Shown in pieces: positions 8,214 to 16,228 of a DNA stretch of 34,815 nucleotides (its first letter is position 1; the number at the start of each line of letters is the position of its first letter). The notes beneath the pieces are model-generated. The model saw nothing but the letters and a program-made list of their open reading frames with translations, did no database searches and was not told the origin of the DNA. Source of the stretch: JAKPRU01 sp029568995. Lineage in GTDB: Bacteria > Hinthialibacterota > Hinthialibacteria > Hinthialibacterales > JAKPRU01. The DNA is taken from the NCBI GenBank assembly GCA_035430965.1, contig DAOMHQ010000034.1, positions 1 to 34,815 of the forward strand, written 5' to 3'. The translations under genes and the position numbers were made by a program.

Positions 8214-8429
8214 ATGTTCGCAGAAAAAGATATTCTCAGTCTCATCGTCTCGGAGCGCATCCAACTTGCTCAGGATATTTGGGATAGTATTGCCCAAGTC
8301 CCTGAATGCGTCGATCTCACGGACGAGGAGAAGCTGGAGATTGATCGGAGATTGGATGCCTATCACAAGACTCCGGATATAGGCTTTCCCTGGTCTCTTG
8401 TGAGAGACCGGATCGAGAATCGTGGATGA
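8214..8429 (+). CDS. Addiction-module antitoxin component (TIGR02574/PF09720-like)
   Basis: A 71-residue protein whose layout (short helices, ERIQLAQDIWDSIAQVPE, LTDEEKLEIDRRLDAYHKTPD) matches the putative addiction-module component family usually paired with a RelE/ParE toxin. The start was set at ATG 8214 because GGAGG at 8200-8204 lies 9 bases upstream; the in-frame TTG at 8205 abuts the Shine-Dalgarno sequence and cannot be used. The stop overlaps the ATG of the downstream toxin remnant by 4 bases (ATGA), the usual arrangement of this module. With the toxin truncated, this is probably an orphan antitoxin. Confidence 0.85.
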   Translation: MFAEKDILSLIVSERIQLAQDIWDSIAQVPECVDLTDEEKLEIDRRLDAYHKTPDIGFPWSLVRDRIENRG

Positions 8430-8475
8430 GCCGCCAATTAATCATCCGAGAGTACAAGTCGGACTCTATTCCTGA
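8425..8475 (+). pseudogene. Truncated RelE/ParE-type toxin remnant (16 codons)
   Basis: The ATGA overlap with the antitoxin stop is where the toxin gene should begin. It opens MSRQLIIRE, like the first strand of RelE/ParE toxins, but reaches TGA after only 16 residues. The convergent nitroreductase gene ends at 8466, inside the remnant, so the rest of the toxin was probably lost in the rearrangement that brought the two genes together. Identification relies on nine residues plus context. Confidence 0.5.
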
Positions 8476-9071
8476 ACCACCGGAGCCGTCCGACCCCAAT
8501 CCCCAGTGAACACGAACTCGCGGATCGGTCTGCGCGTGCGCGGAGCGAGTTCCATTTGTTTGAGATTGTCGGGCAGCGATTCAGGATCTCCGGGATAGCC
8601 GATGGCGAATGCGGTAATCGGCTCGAATCCTTCCGGGACATGATAAATCTCCCGCGTCCTGTCGGGAGAAAAACCTGCCATGGGATGCACGCACAGGCCC
8701 AAATCCACCGCCTGAAGGATCATGTTTTCAGAGGCCAGTCCGGCGTCGAAAAACGCATGACGGTTCGGTTGTCCGTTGAACTCCAGGTTGAGGGGCGCGA
8801 CACAGATCATCAACACAGGCGCAGACCGTGCCCAGACAATATTCTGCTCCACCAGGCATCCCAGCATCCGCTCGAATTCCACAGGGTCATCTCGCGTAGC
8901 GACCAGGAATCGCCAGGACTGGTTGTTGTAACAGGACGGCGCCCACCGAGCGGCTTCCAGGACAATCCGCAGCTTCTCCGGCTCCACCGGACGATTGGAA
9001 ATCGCCCGCGGACTCCAGCGACGTTTGATCACATCCATCACCGGATGATCAGTTTTGGCGATATTCTCCAT
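8466..9071 (-). CDS. Nitroreductase family flavoprotein
   Basis: A 201-residue FMN-dependent oxidoreductase of the nitroreductase fold, which uses NAD(P)H to reduce nitro groups, quinones or similar. RRWSPRAISNRPVEPEKL at the N-terminus is the FMN-phosphate loop; AARWAPSCYNNQSWRFLV, the ENMILQAVDLGL helix and GYPGDPE are all family hallmarks. The start at 9071 is supported by GGAGG 7-8 bases upstream; the longer open frame to 9263 crosses an N gap and is not credible. Substrate not predictable. It converges on the orphan antitoxin/toxin-stub locus, overlapping the stub by 10 bases. Confidence 0.92.
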   Translation of the reverse strand: MENIAKTDHPVMDVIKRRWSPRAISNRPVEPEKLRIVLEAARWAPSCYNNQSWRFLVATRDDPVEFERMLGCLVEQNIVWARSAPVLMICVAPLNLEFNGQPNRHAFFDAGLASENMILQAVDLGLCVHPMAGFSPDRTREIYHVPEGFEPITAFAIGYPGDPESLPDNLKQMELAPRTRRPIREFVFTGDWGRTAPVVQE

Positions 9072-9092
9072 TGTACGCCTCCGGGATTCTTG

Positions 9093-9102
9093 NNNNNNNN
9101 NN
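9093..9102. other. Assembly gap, 10 N
   Basis: Ten undetermined bases about 20 bases upstream of the nitroreductase start. The nearby 9103-9300 contains no convincing gene; see the rejected 16-residue reading frame. The nitroreductase promoter may lie in or beyond the gap. Confidence 0.99.
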
Positions 9103-9303
9103 TGCACCACGTGGTTTCCGCTTAGCTTACAAAAAGCCCAATGCCTCGGCAAGACCGAGACCGCGAGCCGCTTCCATTGCTTCCCCGCCCCACGGTAACT
9201 ACGATGTAATCCGCATATCAGAGGCCCATAATTCAGACTCCTCTCCGGGAGAGAGTCTGTCACATGGAAGTCGGATGATCACAGTGCAAGCAGGGAGTAC
9301 TCC

Positions 9304-10242
9304 GTGAGTCCATCACAGCGGATTCGATGGGATGCGACCGGTTCCGGGGCAGCGTTGGGGGCGCTTCTGTGCTGGTCCACGGTTCCTCTGTTCCTGCGAT
9401 CCTTCATTCATGAAATCGACGCCTGGACCGCGAACGGTGTCCGCTACCCGATTGCCGCGCTGTTCTGGCTAGGGCCTCTGCTGTATTTCAGCCGACAGGG
9501 CAGGGTGGACGGGATCTATTTCCGTCGCGCTCTTGTACCGACAGTCTTCAATCTGGCTGCTCAATCCCTCTGGGCCTGGTCCCCCTACTTTCTGGAACCG
9601 GCATTGATGGCGTTCCTGGCCAAGGTATCCGGTGTTTTTGCCGTTCTCTGTTCGTTTCTGGTTTTTCGGGACGAATCCAAATTGCTCGGCTCCGGGGTCT
9701 TCTGGACCGGACTCCTGTTTTGTTTTCTGGGATTCCTGGGAATGACCTTTCTGGGGCCGGAGATTCCACGAGGAACCACGCTGGTCGGGATCATCATCAT
9801 TCTGTTCTGCGGGGTTTTCTTTTCGTGGTATGGAATCGCGGTCCGCTGGGCAATGACCGGCGTGGATTCCAGGATCGCCTTCGCGATCATTTCGATTTAC
9901 ACCTCGGTTGGCACGGTGGTTCTGATGGCCCTTTTCGGAGAGCCTTCCCGCTTATTCGATATGACCCAGGATCGGCATGTTCTCCTTGTGGTGTCTGCCC
10001 TGGTAGGGATTGCGTTTGCCCATGTTTTCTTCTATATCGCCATTGCGCGGATCGGCGTGGCGATCACTACCGGCTGCCAGCTTCTCTCCCCCTTCCTGAC
10101 CGCTGTTGGTTCTTTTTTCATCTTTCACGAGGTCCTGACGTTCGGCCAATGGACTTCCGGGGCAGTCCTGCTGGCGGGGTGTGCGCTTCTAATGTGGTCC
10201 CAGGAAAAAGTCCATTCATACCATGCCGCACGGAAACAGTAG
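9304..10242 (+). CDS. DMT-superfamily transporter (EamA-type)
   Basis: A 312-residue inner-membrane protein with about ten predicted membrane helices arranged as two EamA-like halves. The first half has ALLCWSTVPLFLRSF and FLAKVSGVFAVLCSFLVFRDE; the second ends in GCQLLSPFLTAVGSFFIFHE, the typical second EamA helix pair with a Glu in the loop. The family exports metabolites or amino acids; the substrate cannot be read from sequence. Starts at GTG, with GGGAG upstream. The next gene begins 13 bases after its stop, so the two are probably co-transcribed. Confidence 0.88.
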   Translation: MSPSQRIRWDATGSGAALGALLCWSTVPLFLRSFIHEIDAWTANGVRYPIAALFWLGPLLYFSRQGRVDGIYFRRALVPTVFNLAAQSLWAWSPYFLEPALMAFLAKVSGVFAVLCSFLVFRDESKLLGSGVFWTGLLFCFLGFLGMTFLGPEIPRGTTLVGIIIILFCGVFFSWYGIAVRWAMTGVDSRIAFAIISIYTSVGTVVLMALFGEPSRLFDMTQDRHVLLVVSALVGIAFAHVFFYIAIARIGVAITTGCQLLSPFLTAVGSFFIFHEVLTFGQWTSGAVLLAGCALLMWSQEKVHSYHAARKQ

Positions 10243-10255
10243 GGAGTCCGGACAA

Positions 10256-12040
10256 ATGCGTATCTCAAACCTCCCCCTGTTTCTGTCCCGGCATCCGGCC
10301 TCGCCACTGTTTCTGGCAGTCGTTGCGATCCTTCTTACCACCCCATCTCTCCGAATCGGCTGGAATGTGGATGACTATTCCCAACGATTCCTCCTGTTGG
10401 GTATGCAGACGCGCATTCCGGGGGAATCTTTCTCCAAGTTCGATATGTTTTCTTTTCTGGATGGCGATCCGGAGAGGAACCGTCTCTTTATGGATGCGGG
10501 TCTCCTGCCCTGGTGGACATTCGAGGGATTGCGCCTGAGATTCTTTCGCCCATTGAGTGTGCTTACCCATATTCTCGACTATTCCCTGTGGCCGAATTCC
10601 GCATTCCTGATGCATCTGCAAAATCTGCTCTGGTTTGGTGGTGTGGTGGCCCTGGCAGCGATTCTGTATCGTCGATTGCTTGGACTAACCTGGGTGGCGG
10701 GTTTGGCCGCGTTGTTATACGCACTGGATGACGCACACGGTTTCCCGGCGGGGTGGATCGCAAACCGGAATACGATGATCGGAACCTTCTGGGGATTCCT
10801 CAGCCTCTATTTTCATGACCGATGGCGGCGGGATGAGTGGCGGCCCGGAATGGTTCTCGCACCGATCTGTTTTGTCGCGGGTCTGCTGTCCGCCGAGTTT
10901 GCTGTGGGTATCCTGGCCTATTTCCTTTCCTATTTTCTTTTCCTGGAGGAGAAGCCGTTACTGGAGAGAATGCGATCCTATTCTCCGTACTTGATTTTGT
11001 TTCTCTTGTGGCAAACGTTCTATCGCATCCTGGGCTACGGAACATTCGGATCGGAATACTACGTGGACCCCGGGAGTGAGCCATGGCAATTCCTGAATGG
11101 CGTTCTGCAGAGAGTTCCGCTGCTGTTTGTCGGTCAATGGGCCGGGCCGCAGCCGGGGATCACCATCATCTTACGGGAGAACGTGATTCGTGCTCTGTGG
11201 CTTTGGGGGATCTGTTTCATGGCGGTCTGGGCGGTGGCGATGGTTCCGGTGATTCGGCGGGATCGAATGGCGCGGTTCTGGACGGTTGGGATGGGACTGG
11301 CTCTGCTTCCGATCTGTGCGGTTTATCCGCATGAGCGGCTTCTCTGGTTTGTGGGATTCGGCGGGATGGGACTGCTTGCACAGTTTCTGGAGGCAGTTCG
11401 GGAACGCGCGCCGTGGTTATGCAAATATCGCGGCAAGAGGATTCTCGTCAAATCCCTGGCAGTCGGATTCGTGGCTCTGCACCTGGTTCTTTCGCCGCTG
11501 GCTCTTCCGTTGAGTTCCATCAGTCTTGCGATGTCAAAATACCTGATCGACTTCCCGATAAGTCGCATGGACCTCGGCCCAAAGATTGAGTCCAAAGACC
11601 TGGTGTTCGTGAATGCCGGAAGTTTCTTCTTTTCGATGAACCTTCAGTCCATTCGCGCCCTGGCGAATGAACCGCTGCCCCGAAGTGTCCAATTATTGTC
11701 TTTGGGAGCAACTCCGATAGAGATTACACGCGTGGATGACCATTCGCTTCTCTTGCGTCCGGAACGAGGATTCTTCAACACGCGCTTTGTCCGGCTGCTT
11801 CGTTCCCGTTCCCACCCCATGCAGGTGGGACAGACCGTAACGATGACCGGCATGACAGCGGAAGTGGTCTCTCTCACGGAAGGCGGCGATCCCGCCGAGG
11901 TCGTTTTTCATTTCTCCGAATCCCTGGATTCGGATTCCTTCTACTGGATGCAATGCACCCCGGAAGGCGAATACGTTCCGTTCCCGTTGCCGCGAGAAGG
12001 CGAAACCGTAACCCTGCCCGCCGTTCGGATGGTAATGTGA
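10256..12040 (+). CDS. Polytopic membrane protein, GT-C glycosyltransferase-like
   Basis: A 594-residue protein with about ten hydrophobic segments up to about residue 420, then a soluble C-terminal domain of about 175 residues rich in beta strands. WNVDDYSQRF in the first extracytoplasmic loop places an acidic pair where GT-C glycosyltransferases bind metal and lipid-linked donor. GWIANRNTMIGTFWGFLSLY is another conserved-looking segment in GT-C/TPR-type membrane proteins. The start was chosen at ATG 10256, because AGGGAG lies about 9 bases before it; the in-frame ATG at 10223 overlaps the transporter gene and lacks such a site. Acceptor and donor unknown. No plus-strand terminator follows except the hairpin shared with the convergent gene. 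Confidence 0.65.
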   Translation: MRISNLPLFLSRHPASPLFLAVVAILLTTPSLRIGWNVDDYSQRFLLLGMQTRIPGESFSKFDMFSFLDGDPERNRLFMDAGLLPWWTFEGLRLRFFRPLSVLTHILDYSLWPNSAFLMHLQNLLWFGGVVALAAILYRRLLGLTWVAGLAALLYALDDAHGFPAGWIANRNTMIGTFWGFLSLYFHDRWRRDEWRPGMVLAPICFVAGLLSAEFAVGILAYFLSYFLFLEEKPLLERMRSYSPYLILFLLWQTFYRILGYGTFGSEYYVDPGSEPWQFLNGVLQRVPLLFVGQWAGPQPGITIILRENVIRALWLWGICFMAVWAVAMVPVIRRDRMARFWTVGMGLALLPICAVYPHERLLWFVGFGGMGLLAQFLEAVRERAPWLCKYRGKRILVKSLAVGFVALHLVLSPLALPLSSISLAMSKYLIDFPISRMDLGPKIESKDLVFVNAGSFFFSMNLQSIRALANEPLPRSVQLLSLGATPIEITRVDDHSLLLRPERGFFNTRFVRLLRSRSHPMQVGQTVTMTGMTAEVVSLTEGGDPAEVVFHFSESLDSDSFYWMQCTPEGEYVPFPLPREGETVTLPAVRMVM

Positions 12041-12051
12041 CTCCCGTCAAT

Positions 12052-12088
12052 AAAAAACGGCCCCGGAACGTCTTCGCTCCGGGGCCGT
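12052..12088 (-). terminator. Intrinsic terminator of the DUF1080 gene
   Basis: An 11-bp perfect stem (ACGGCCCCGGA, 12057-12067, with TCCGGGGCCGT, 12078-12088) and a 10-base loop. Read on the minus strand, it is followed at once by TTTTTT, 24 bases past the DUF1080 stop. On the plus strand there is no T tract, so it is at best a weak barrier for the convergent membrane-protein gene. Confidence 0.92.
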
Positions 12089-12111
12089 GTGCCAACCGTT
12101 CGCTTCCGATC

Positions 12112-12756
12112 TTACAGGCTCTTCACACGGATATTCCGAAATGAGGCCTTGTGCTTGAAACTCTTATGCTGAAAGGCGATTCCGCCTTCCTGACGTTTGT
12201 GCTTGATCCCCTCAAGCCCCTCGATATCCGTGTCCTGCACGGTCTCGCCGTTAAGGATAACAGTCAGATGGTTGTCTTTTACGGTAATCTCGACGGTATT
12301 CCATTCTCCGGCTGCCTTGATCGCGTTCTTTTTGGGTGCGAGGACATTGAAAATCGCCCCGGAGCTCTTCTTGCTTGCCTCTTGACCGGCATCATCACAG
12401 AGCTGAATTTCCGGGCTGGTAATGAAAACCTCTTTTTCGGGCGTATGGAAAAGAATCCCCGTGTTGCCGTCCTTCTCGATCAGGACTTCGCATCGCAGGG
12501 TGAAATTCCGGAACTTCTTCTTGCTGATGATGGCCCACCAGTCCCAGCCATCCATCTTCAGCATTTTATCTTCAATACTGGGCTTTTCTCCCTCCAGTCC
12601 CTGAATAACCCAGCCTTCCAGTTTCTCTCCGTCAAACAACAATTCAAATCCCGCTTTCTTCTCGTCCGCACATAAATCGGCACTCCCCGCAATCAGCGGG
12701 AAACTCAGCAACGCGATACAGCATCCGGTTATCAACAATCGACCTATCCTGTCCAT
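12112..12756 (-). CDS. DUF1080-domain secreted protein (3-keto-disaccharide hydrolase-like)
   Basis: A 214-residue protein with an N-terminal signal peptide (hydrophobic stretch to about residue 25, SADLCA) and one concanavalin-like DUF1080 domain. Family signatures are FELLFDGEKLEGW at the start of the domain, GNTGILFHTP and SPEIQLCDDAG in the middle, and GEWNTVEITVKDNHLTVILN near the end. Some DUF1080 proteins hydrolyse 3-keto-glycosides made by Gfo/Idh-type dehydrogenases; a Gfo/Idh oxidoreductase is encoded 6.5 kb upstream on the same strand, so a linked role is plausible but unproven. AGGAG precedes the ATG. It follows the rhamnosidase gene by 164 bases, with its own candidate promoter in between. 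Confidence 0.88.
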   Translation of the reverse strand: MDRIGRLLITGCCIALLSFPLIAGSADLCADEKKAGFELLFDGEKLEGWVIQGLEGEKPSIEDKMLKMDGWDWWAIISKKKFRNFTLRCEVLIEKDGNTGILFHTPEKEVFITSPEIQLCDDAGQEASKKSSGAIFNVLAPKKNAIKAAGEWNTVEITVKDNHLTVILNGETVQDTDIEGLEGIKHKRQEGGIAFQHKSFKHKASFRNIRVKSL

Positions 12757-12857
12757 GCACAGCTCCTTGATTCATCGGCTTGATATGCCGAATTTTTTCG
12801 GTTGGGATGTCCCGGCGGGTTCAATCCTCAACAAGCCACCGTCTTGCGGTTACCTAC

Positions 12858-12885
12858 AATATATCTCAAATTACTAAGATTCCAA
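12858..12885 (-). promoter_or_regulatory. Candidate sigma-70 promoter for the DUF1080 gene
   Basis: On the minus strand TTGGAA (12885-12880), a 16-base spacer, then TATATT (12863-12858). Transcription would start near 12850, leaving a leader of about 95 bases. It would allow the DUF1080 gene to be expressed independently of the rhamnosidase gene. Confidence 0.45.
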
Positions 12886-12920
12886 AAGCATGTACATTCC
12901 ACCCCCTCCCGCCCTCCTCC

Positions 12921-15737
12921 TCACTTCTCCAACCGATACGGAATCAGCGTCACCGGGCCAATCAGCCCGGAAGGCAGCGGCGGCCAGGCGGAGGCGTCGA
13001 AATCCTTGTAGTCGATATTCACAAAGAAATAGGTTCGCCAGGGGATTTTTGCCCGGTCCATCGCGGCAATGCGATTCGCCATCAGGTTGGTGACTTCGAT
13101 CTCCAGGATATTTTTGCCGGGTCGCAGTTTGGCCCCGATATCCAGCGAGAACGGCTTGCACCATGTCGTACCGAGCGGCTCTCCGTTGAGCACAACACGG
13201 GCGCTTTCATGCACTTCACCCAAGTCCAGCATCCAGCCATCTGCGCTCAAGTCCGGCGCAGTGAAAGTTACGCGGTATCGGGCCGTGCCGGAGAAATCCC
13301 TCGCAATGGGATTCCCGTTCTCCGTCCAGGAATACAATGTACTTGTCGTCCACGGTTTCGGAATTTGCGGGCCACCGTCGAGGAACTCAACCTCCCACTG
13401 CCCGGCAGCAATAGGGATAGGCGTTTCCAATGTCTTATTCGGCCAAGCCGGTCCCGAAACGGCTCCGAAAACGGCACGGAGAATCAACGAATCGCCCGGC
13501 TCCATCCGAAACCGGACTTCCGTAGTGCCCTCCTGGGTACGGCGGACACGGGCCACCCCGTTCGTATCCCGAAGCGGATCGAACAGAACGACCGATTCGG
13601 CTTTGGTACGGATCGGCAGCCACCCGTCAAACGACCGATCGGACCGATTCAGAATGAAATAATCCACAAAATCTTCATGAGCGCGCCGGATGAACGAGAG
13701 GCCAAGGTCCGTCACCGGTTCGCGGGAATCAGAGAAGAATCTTCCCACAAACGCCGACATATCCATGCCTGCAAGGAAACATCCGGTTCCGATATCGGCT
13801 TTTCGAATAGAGGTGTCAGGAAGCGCCTTGTAAGACACTGCTCTCAACAGGGAGTGAAGTTCTTCTCGCCGTTTGTCGAGGTTCCCCAAGCCGGGCACAT
13901 CCCTGGGCGGATTTCCCATGAAGATGACTGTCCCGCCTTCGCGCGCGATGCGAATCAGAGATTCCAATGTCGGAATCGGCAAGTACTCGCAGGCGGCGAC
14001 CACAATCGCGCGATAATTCAGATCGCCGTTGACGATTCCATCTTGCGAGCCATGAAGCGATTCTGCCATCATGCGGTCGGAAACATAATCGAACGAGAAT
14101 CCCTTTTCCGTGAGCCATTGGGCTGTCTTGTAAGTCGGCTCCAGGTTGGTCCACAGCCAATCCTTGCTGTTGTGGACTCTGCAGTACTGAAGATAATCAA
14201 TTGCGCCAAGGTCCTTGGACCATAAGTCATAGATCGGGAAATAGAGAAGGAAATCGTTGTCCGGCTTTCCGGCCTGCAAGAAAGACTGGCAGCGGGCGAT
14301 ATAGGCATTCAGCTGCGGCAAGTCGCGGGAAAACGTGTTCGTCATCTCGAAATCGGTAGAGGCATAGTAAAGCCATCCGGGAAAGACAGCCTTCTCCGGC
14401 GAATAGGCCATTCCGTGATAAAAAACGTGGTTGATCCCGGCCAGGAAATACGGATCGACCGCCTGTTTGACCCGCGCGAGAGAGCTCTGGAAATGCTCAT
14501 CAAGCCAGGTGCAGGTCTCCGAGGACGTGCGCTGTTTCCCGGAGAGATGCGCGGCAGAGGAAGCGAACTTGGCAACGAGGATCTCCACGCCTTCCCGTCC
14601 GAATCCCTCGGTTTCGGGGATATCGGCAGCGGCGTACAGATCCAGGATATTGCCGGGAGAACCGTGGGCCTGGTTACGGGTCAGGCTTCCCTTTTGGTGA
14701 CACCATTCCACCCACGGTTGCGTAAATTCTTCATATAACAAATTAAAAAGAGTCTCGCGGAAATCGCAGCGCACCCGCGCTACACGGTCTGGGAAATCCT
14801 TTCCGAGTAGCGCGGGAAGTTCTGTTTTCAGGTCGTATCCACGACGCTTGCTGAACTCTTCCAGAAAGTTATCCGTCCAGTTCGCGCGGTATACCTCAAA
14901 GGAATCGTTGTAGAACGCTCGAACCGGTTTCCCCGAATAGGACTGAAAGGCCGTATCGAACCGGGCAAGATAGTGTTGCAGTTTCTCTTTGGAGTAGTAG
15001 TCCAGCACATTGCCTTCCGCTCCGGGGGCGGCACGTTTGACCTGCTGCTTTGTCCAGCCTTGAAAGACCGCATAGATTCGGCAGCTCGCCTCCGGATCTT
15101 TCCAGACCAGTTTTCCGGAAGAATCCACCCGGTCGGTGATCTCCTCAACATGGGAAACTCCAGCTCCTGTTATCCCCCGTTTCCTGGGAGGCTTTCCCGA
15201 TTCTGTCCAGAAAGCCATCACCGCACGCAGAACCGCTTCCGGCTGCTCCTGGGATTTGAGCGGCTCGGCCAGTCTTGGGTCGTCCGCTGCGTATTCCTCG
15301 AACAGCACACGGGCCGAGGCGTCGTGCGGCCCCACCCAGGGACCACCGAACGGCCAGCCGGTTCCCGAAGTCATATCCACACCCAGATCCAGGCGCTCCG
15401 CTTCGCTCACTGTATGAGCAAGCATGGCCATCCATTCGGGTGTCAGATACGGAATGTATTCCGATTCAAATCCCTTGGCTCCATAAATCGGCACGATATG
15501 AACGCCGCCCATCCCCGCTTTTCGGTATGCCTCCAGGTGGCGTGTCAGTTCCGCCTTATTCACCGCGCTGCCCAGCCACCACCAGTAGGTCCAGGGACGG
15601 CATTCCTTTGTGATCTCAGGCCAGGAAAACTCCGGAGATTGCGAATTGGCGGCCTCCACAGGCAAACCGAGAAGTGCGGCCACCATGAAATACCCGATAT
15701 GTGCGGAGAAATGTGTCTTCAATGCCTTCGTCTCCAT
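12921..15737 (-). CDS. Secreted GH106-type alpha-L-rhamnosidase
   Basis: A 938-residue glycoside hydrolase. The N-terminus has a signal peptide (hydrophobic IGYFMVAALLGLPVEA). The mature start, PWTYWWWLGSAVNKAELTRH followed by GMGGVHIVPIYGAKGFE, is the signature of GH106 rhamnosidases and relatives, which remove terminal L-rhamnose from pectic and other polysaccharides. The catalytic TIM barrel spans about 40-600 (GVDMTSGTGWPFGGPWVG, QAHGSPGNILDLYAAADIPETE). The C-terminal 170 residues form a galactose-binding-like beta domain with LDLGEVHESARVVLNGEPLG and NILEIEVTNLMANRI. ATG 15737 lacks an obvious Shine-Dalgarno sequence. Upstream lies the large intergenic region with a sigma-54 promoter and two copies of a hairpin element, next to a sigma-54 activator gene, so expression may be signal-controlled. 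Confidence 0.88.
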   Translation of the reverse strand: METKALKTHFSAHIGYFMVAALLGLPVEAANSQSPEFSWPEITKECRPWTYWWWLGSAVNKAELTRHLEAYRKAGMGGVHIVPIYGAKGFESEYIPYLTPEWMAMLAHTVSEAERLDLGVDMTSGTGWPFGGPWVGPHDASARVLFEEYAADDPRLAEPLKSQEQPEAVLRAVMAFWTESGKPPRKRGITGAGVSHVEEITDRVDSSGKLVWKDPEASCRIYAVFQGWTKQQVKRAAPGAEGNVLDYYSKEKLQHYLARFDTAFQSYSGKPVRAFYNDSFEVYRANWTDNFLEEFSKRRGYDLKTELPALLGKDFPDRVARVRCDFRETLFNLLYEEFTQPWVEWCHQKGSLTRNQAHGSPGNILDLYAAADIPETEGFGREGVEILVAKFASSAAHLSGKQRTSSETCTWLDEHFQSSLARVKQAVDPYFLAGINHVFYHGMAYSPEKAVFPGWLYYASTDFEMTNTFSRDLPQLNAYIARCQSFLQAGKPDNDFLLYFPIYDLWSKDLGAIDYLQYCRVHNSKDWLWTNLEPTYKTAQWLTEKGFSFDYVSDRMMAESLHGSQDGIVNGDLNYRAIVVAACEYLPIPTLESLIRIAREGGTVIFMGNPPRDVPGLGNLDKRREELHSLLRAVSYKALPDTSIRKADIGTGCFLAGMDMSAFVGRFFSDSREPVTDLGLSFIRRAHEDFVDYFILNRSDRSFDGWLPIRTKAESVVLFDPLRDTNGVARVRRTQEGTTEVRFRMEPGDSLILRAVFGAVSGPAWPNKTLETPIPIAAGQWEVEFLDGGPQIPKPWTTSTLYSWTENGNPIARDFSGTARYRVTFTAPDLSADGWMLDLGEVHESARVVLNGEPLGTTWCKPFSLDIGAKLRPGKNILEIEVTNLMANRIAAMDRAKIPWRTYFFVNIDYKDFDASAWPPLPSGLIGPVTLIPYRLEK

Positions 15738-15756
15738 TGTTATAGAAATCGGCGCA

Positions 15757-15765
15757 AATATAGCA
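15757..15765 (-). promoter_or_regulatory. Weak extended -10 promoter before the rhamnosidase gene
   Basis: TGCTATATT on the minus strand fits an extended -10 box. Transcription would begin near 15750, about 12 bases before the ATG at 15737. No good -35 box is seen. It competes with the sigma-54 promoter 600 bases upstream as the source of rhamnosidase message. Confidence 0.3.
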
Positions 15766-15932
15766 CAATCCTATCTGAAAAAGCTGTATCTCATTTGATA
15801 ATGACGAGAATCCATTCGGGATGGATGAAATGCGTATTGACGCAGGTGCAATCCATGGGTGCGGGAATTGCAGGAAATCGGGGGCTTCGAATATCTCCAA
15901 TAAATGGAAAGACAATGACACAAATACTATGG

Positions 15933-16030
15933 TTAAAATGCGACAGGGACCGGGGTTGTAATGCGAGCGGTGGAAGCAGTAAACCGGTCCCTGTCCTGGA
16001 GGGGAAGGGGATTAAACCCTGCTATGTGCT
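15933..16030. repeat. 98-base hairpin element, copy 1
   Basis: It runs from TTAAAATG to CTATGTGCT and matches copy 2 at 94 of 98 positions without gaps. It contains a 12-bp perfect stem, GACAGGGACCGG with CCGGTCCCTGTC, closing a 29- to 30-base loop that is almost invariant between copies, and a small second stem, AGGG/CCCT, around GATTAAA. The four differences fall in the loop or outside the stems. The family is not recognised. Confidence 0.95.
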
Positions 16031-16102
16031 TGCTGCAGATCAAAGAATCCGGGGATCCTTCTGCCGAATTCACCGGTTTCTTGTCCCCCGACTCTTCGAT
16101 CT
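15933..16102 (-). ncRNA. Candidate small RNA or leader containing copy 1
   Basis: Transcription from the sigma-70 promoter at 16109-16137 would start near 16102 and run through copy 1. Read on this strand, the element is a small stem (GGG-TTTAAT-CCC), an unpaired pyrimidine stretch CTTCCCCTCC that could pair with Shine-Dalgarno sequences, then the 12-bp stem-loop and CGCATTTTAA. The 3' end shown is the end of the element and is arbitrary; without a strong terminator the RNA may continue into the rhamnosidase gene. Entirely a prediction. Confidence 0.3.
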
Positions 16103-16108
16103 ATTGAA

Positions 16109-16137
16109 AGTATATCGCGCGATCAGGCAGAAGTCAA
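16109..16137 (-). promoter_or_regulatory. Sigma-70 promoter upstream of copy 1
   Basis: On the minus strand TTGACT (16137-16132), a 17-base spacer, then TATACT (16114-16109). Five of six bases match consensus in the -35 box and five of six in the -10 box, with ideal spacing. The 10-base perfect palindrome ATCGCGCGAT (16114-16123) lies in the spacer and touches the -10 box, a possible repressor site. No protein gene starts close by; the first one is the rhamnosidase gene 365 bases downstream. Confidence 0.65.
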
Positions 16138-16145
16138 CTTCTTTC

Positions 16146-16196
16146 GAAAAAAAAATCACTCGATATCGGTCTCCAGCCCGCAGAAATCGGATACCG
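16146..16196 (-). terminator. Possible intrinsic terminator between the two elements
   Basis: On the minus strand a 7-bp stem with one G-U pair (CGGTATC with GATATCG, large loop) is followed after about 5 bases by nine T residues (16154-16146). The T tract is strong but the stem is modest. It would stop RNA from the sigma-54 promoter after about 190 bases, before the second promoter. Confidence 0.4.
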
Positions 16197-16228
16197 CCTT
16201 TTGTCTTATATATTGCAGAAACGAGGGA

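Noticed and set aside
9127..9177. Minus-strand 16-residue frame MEAARGLGLAEALGFL upstream of the nitroreductase
   Set aside because: It looks like the C-terminus of a protein and could join an upstream frame by one G deletion, but stops lie just upstream in all relevant frames and the N gap is adjacent. Too little to call a gene fragment.
9911..9925. TGGCAC resembling a sigma-54 -24 element
   Set aside because: Inside the DMT transporter gene, and no GC doublet at the required 10-base distance.
12815..12835. tRNA T-loop-like GGGTTCAATCC
   Set aside because: The flanking bases do not pair as a T-arm and no acceptor, D or anticodon arm can be folded around it.
12780..14225. Plus-strand 481-codon frame
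   Set aside because: Antisense to the rhamnosidase gene, with low-complexity Arg/Pro-rich composition; a shadow of the GC-rich coding strand.
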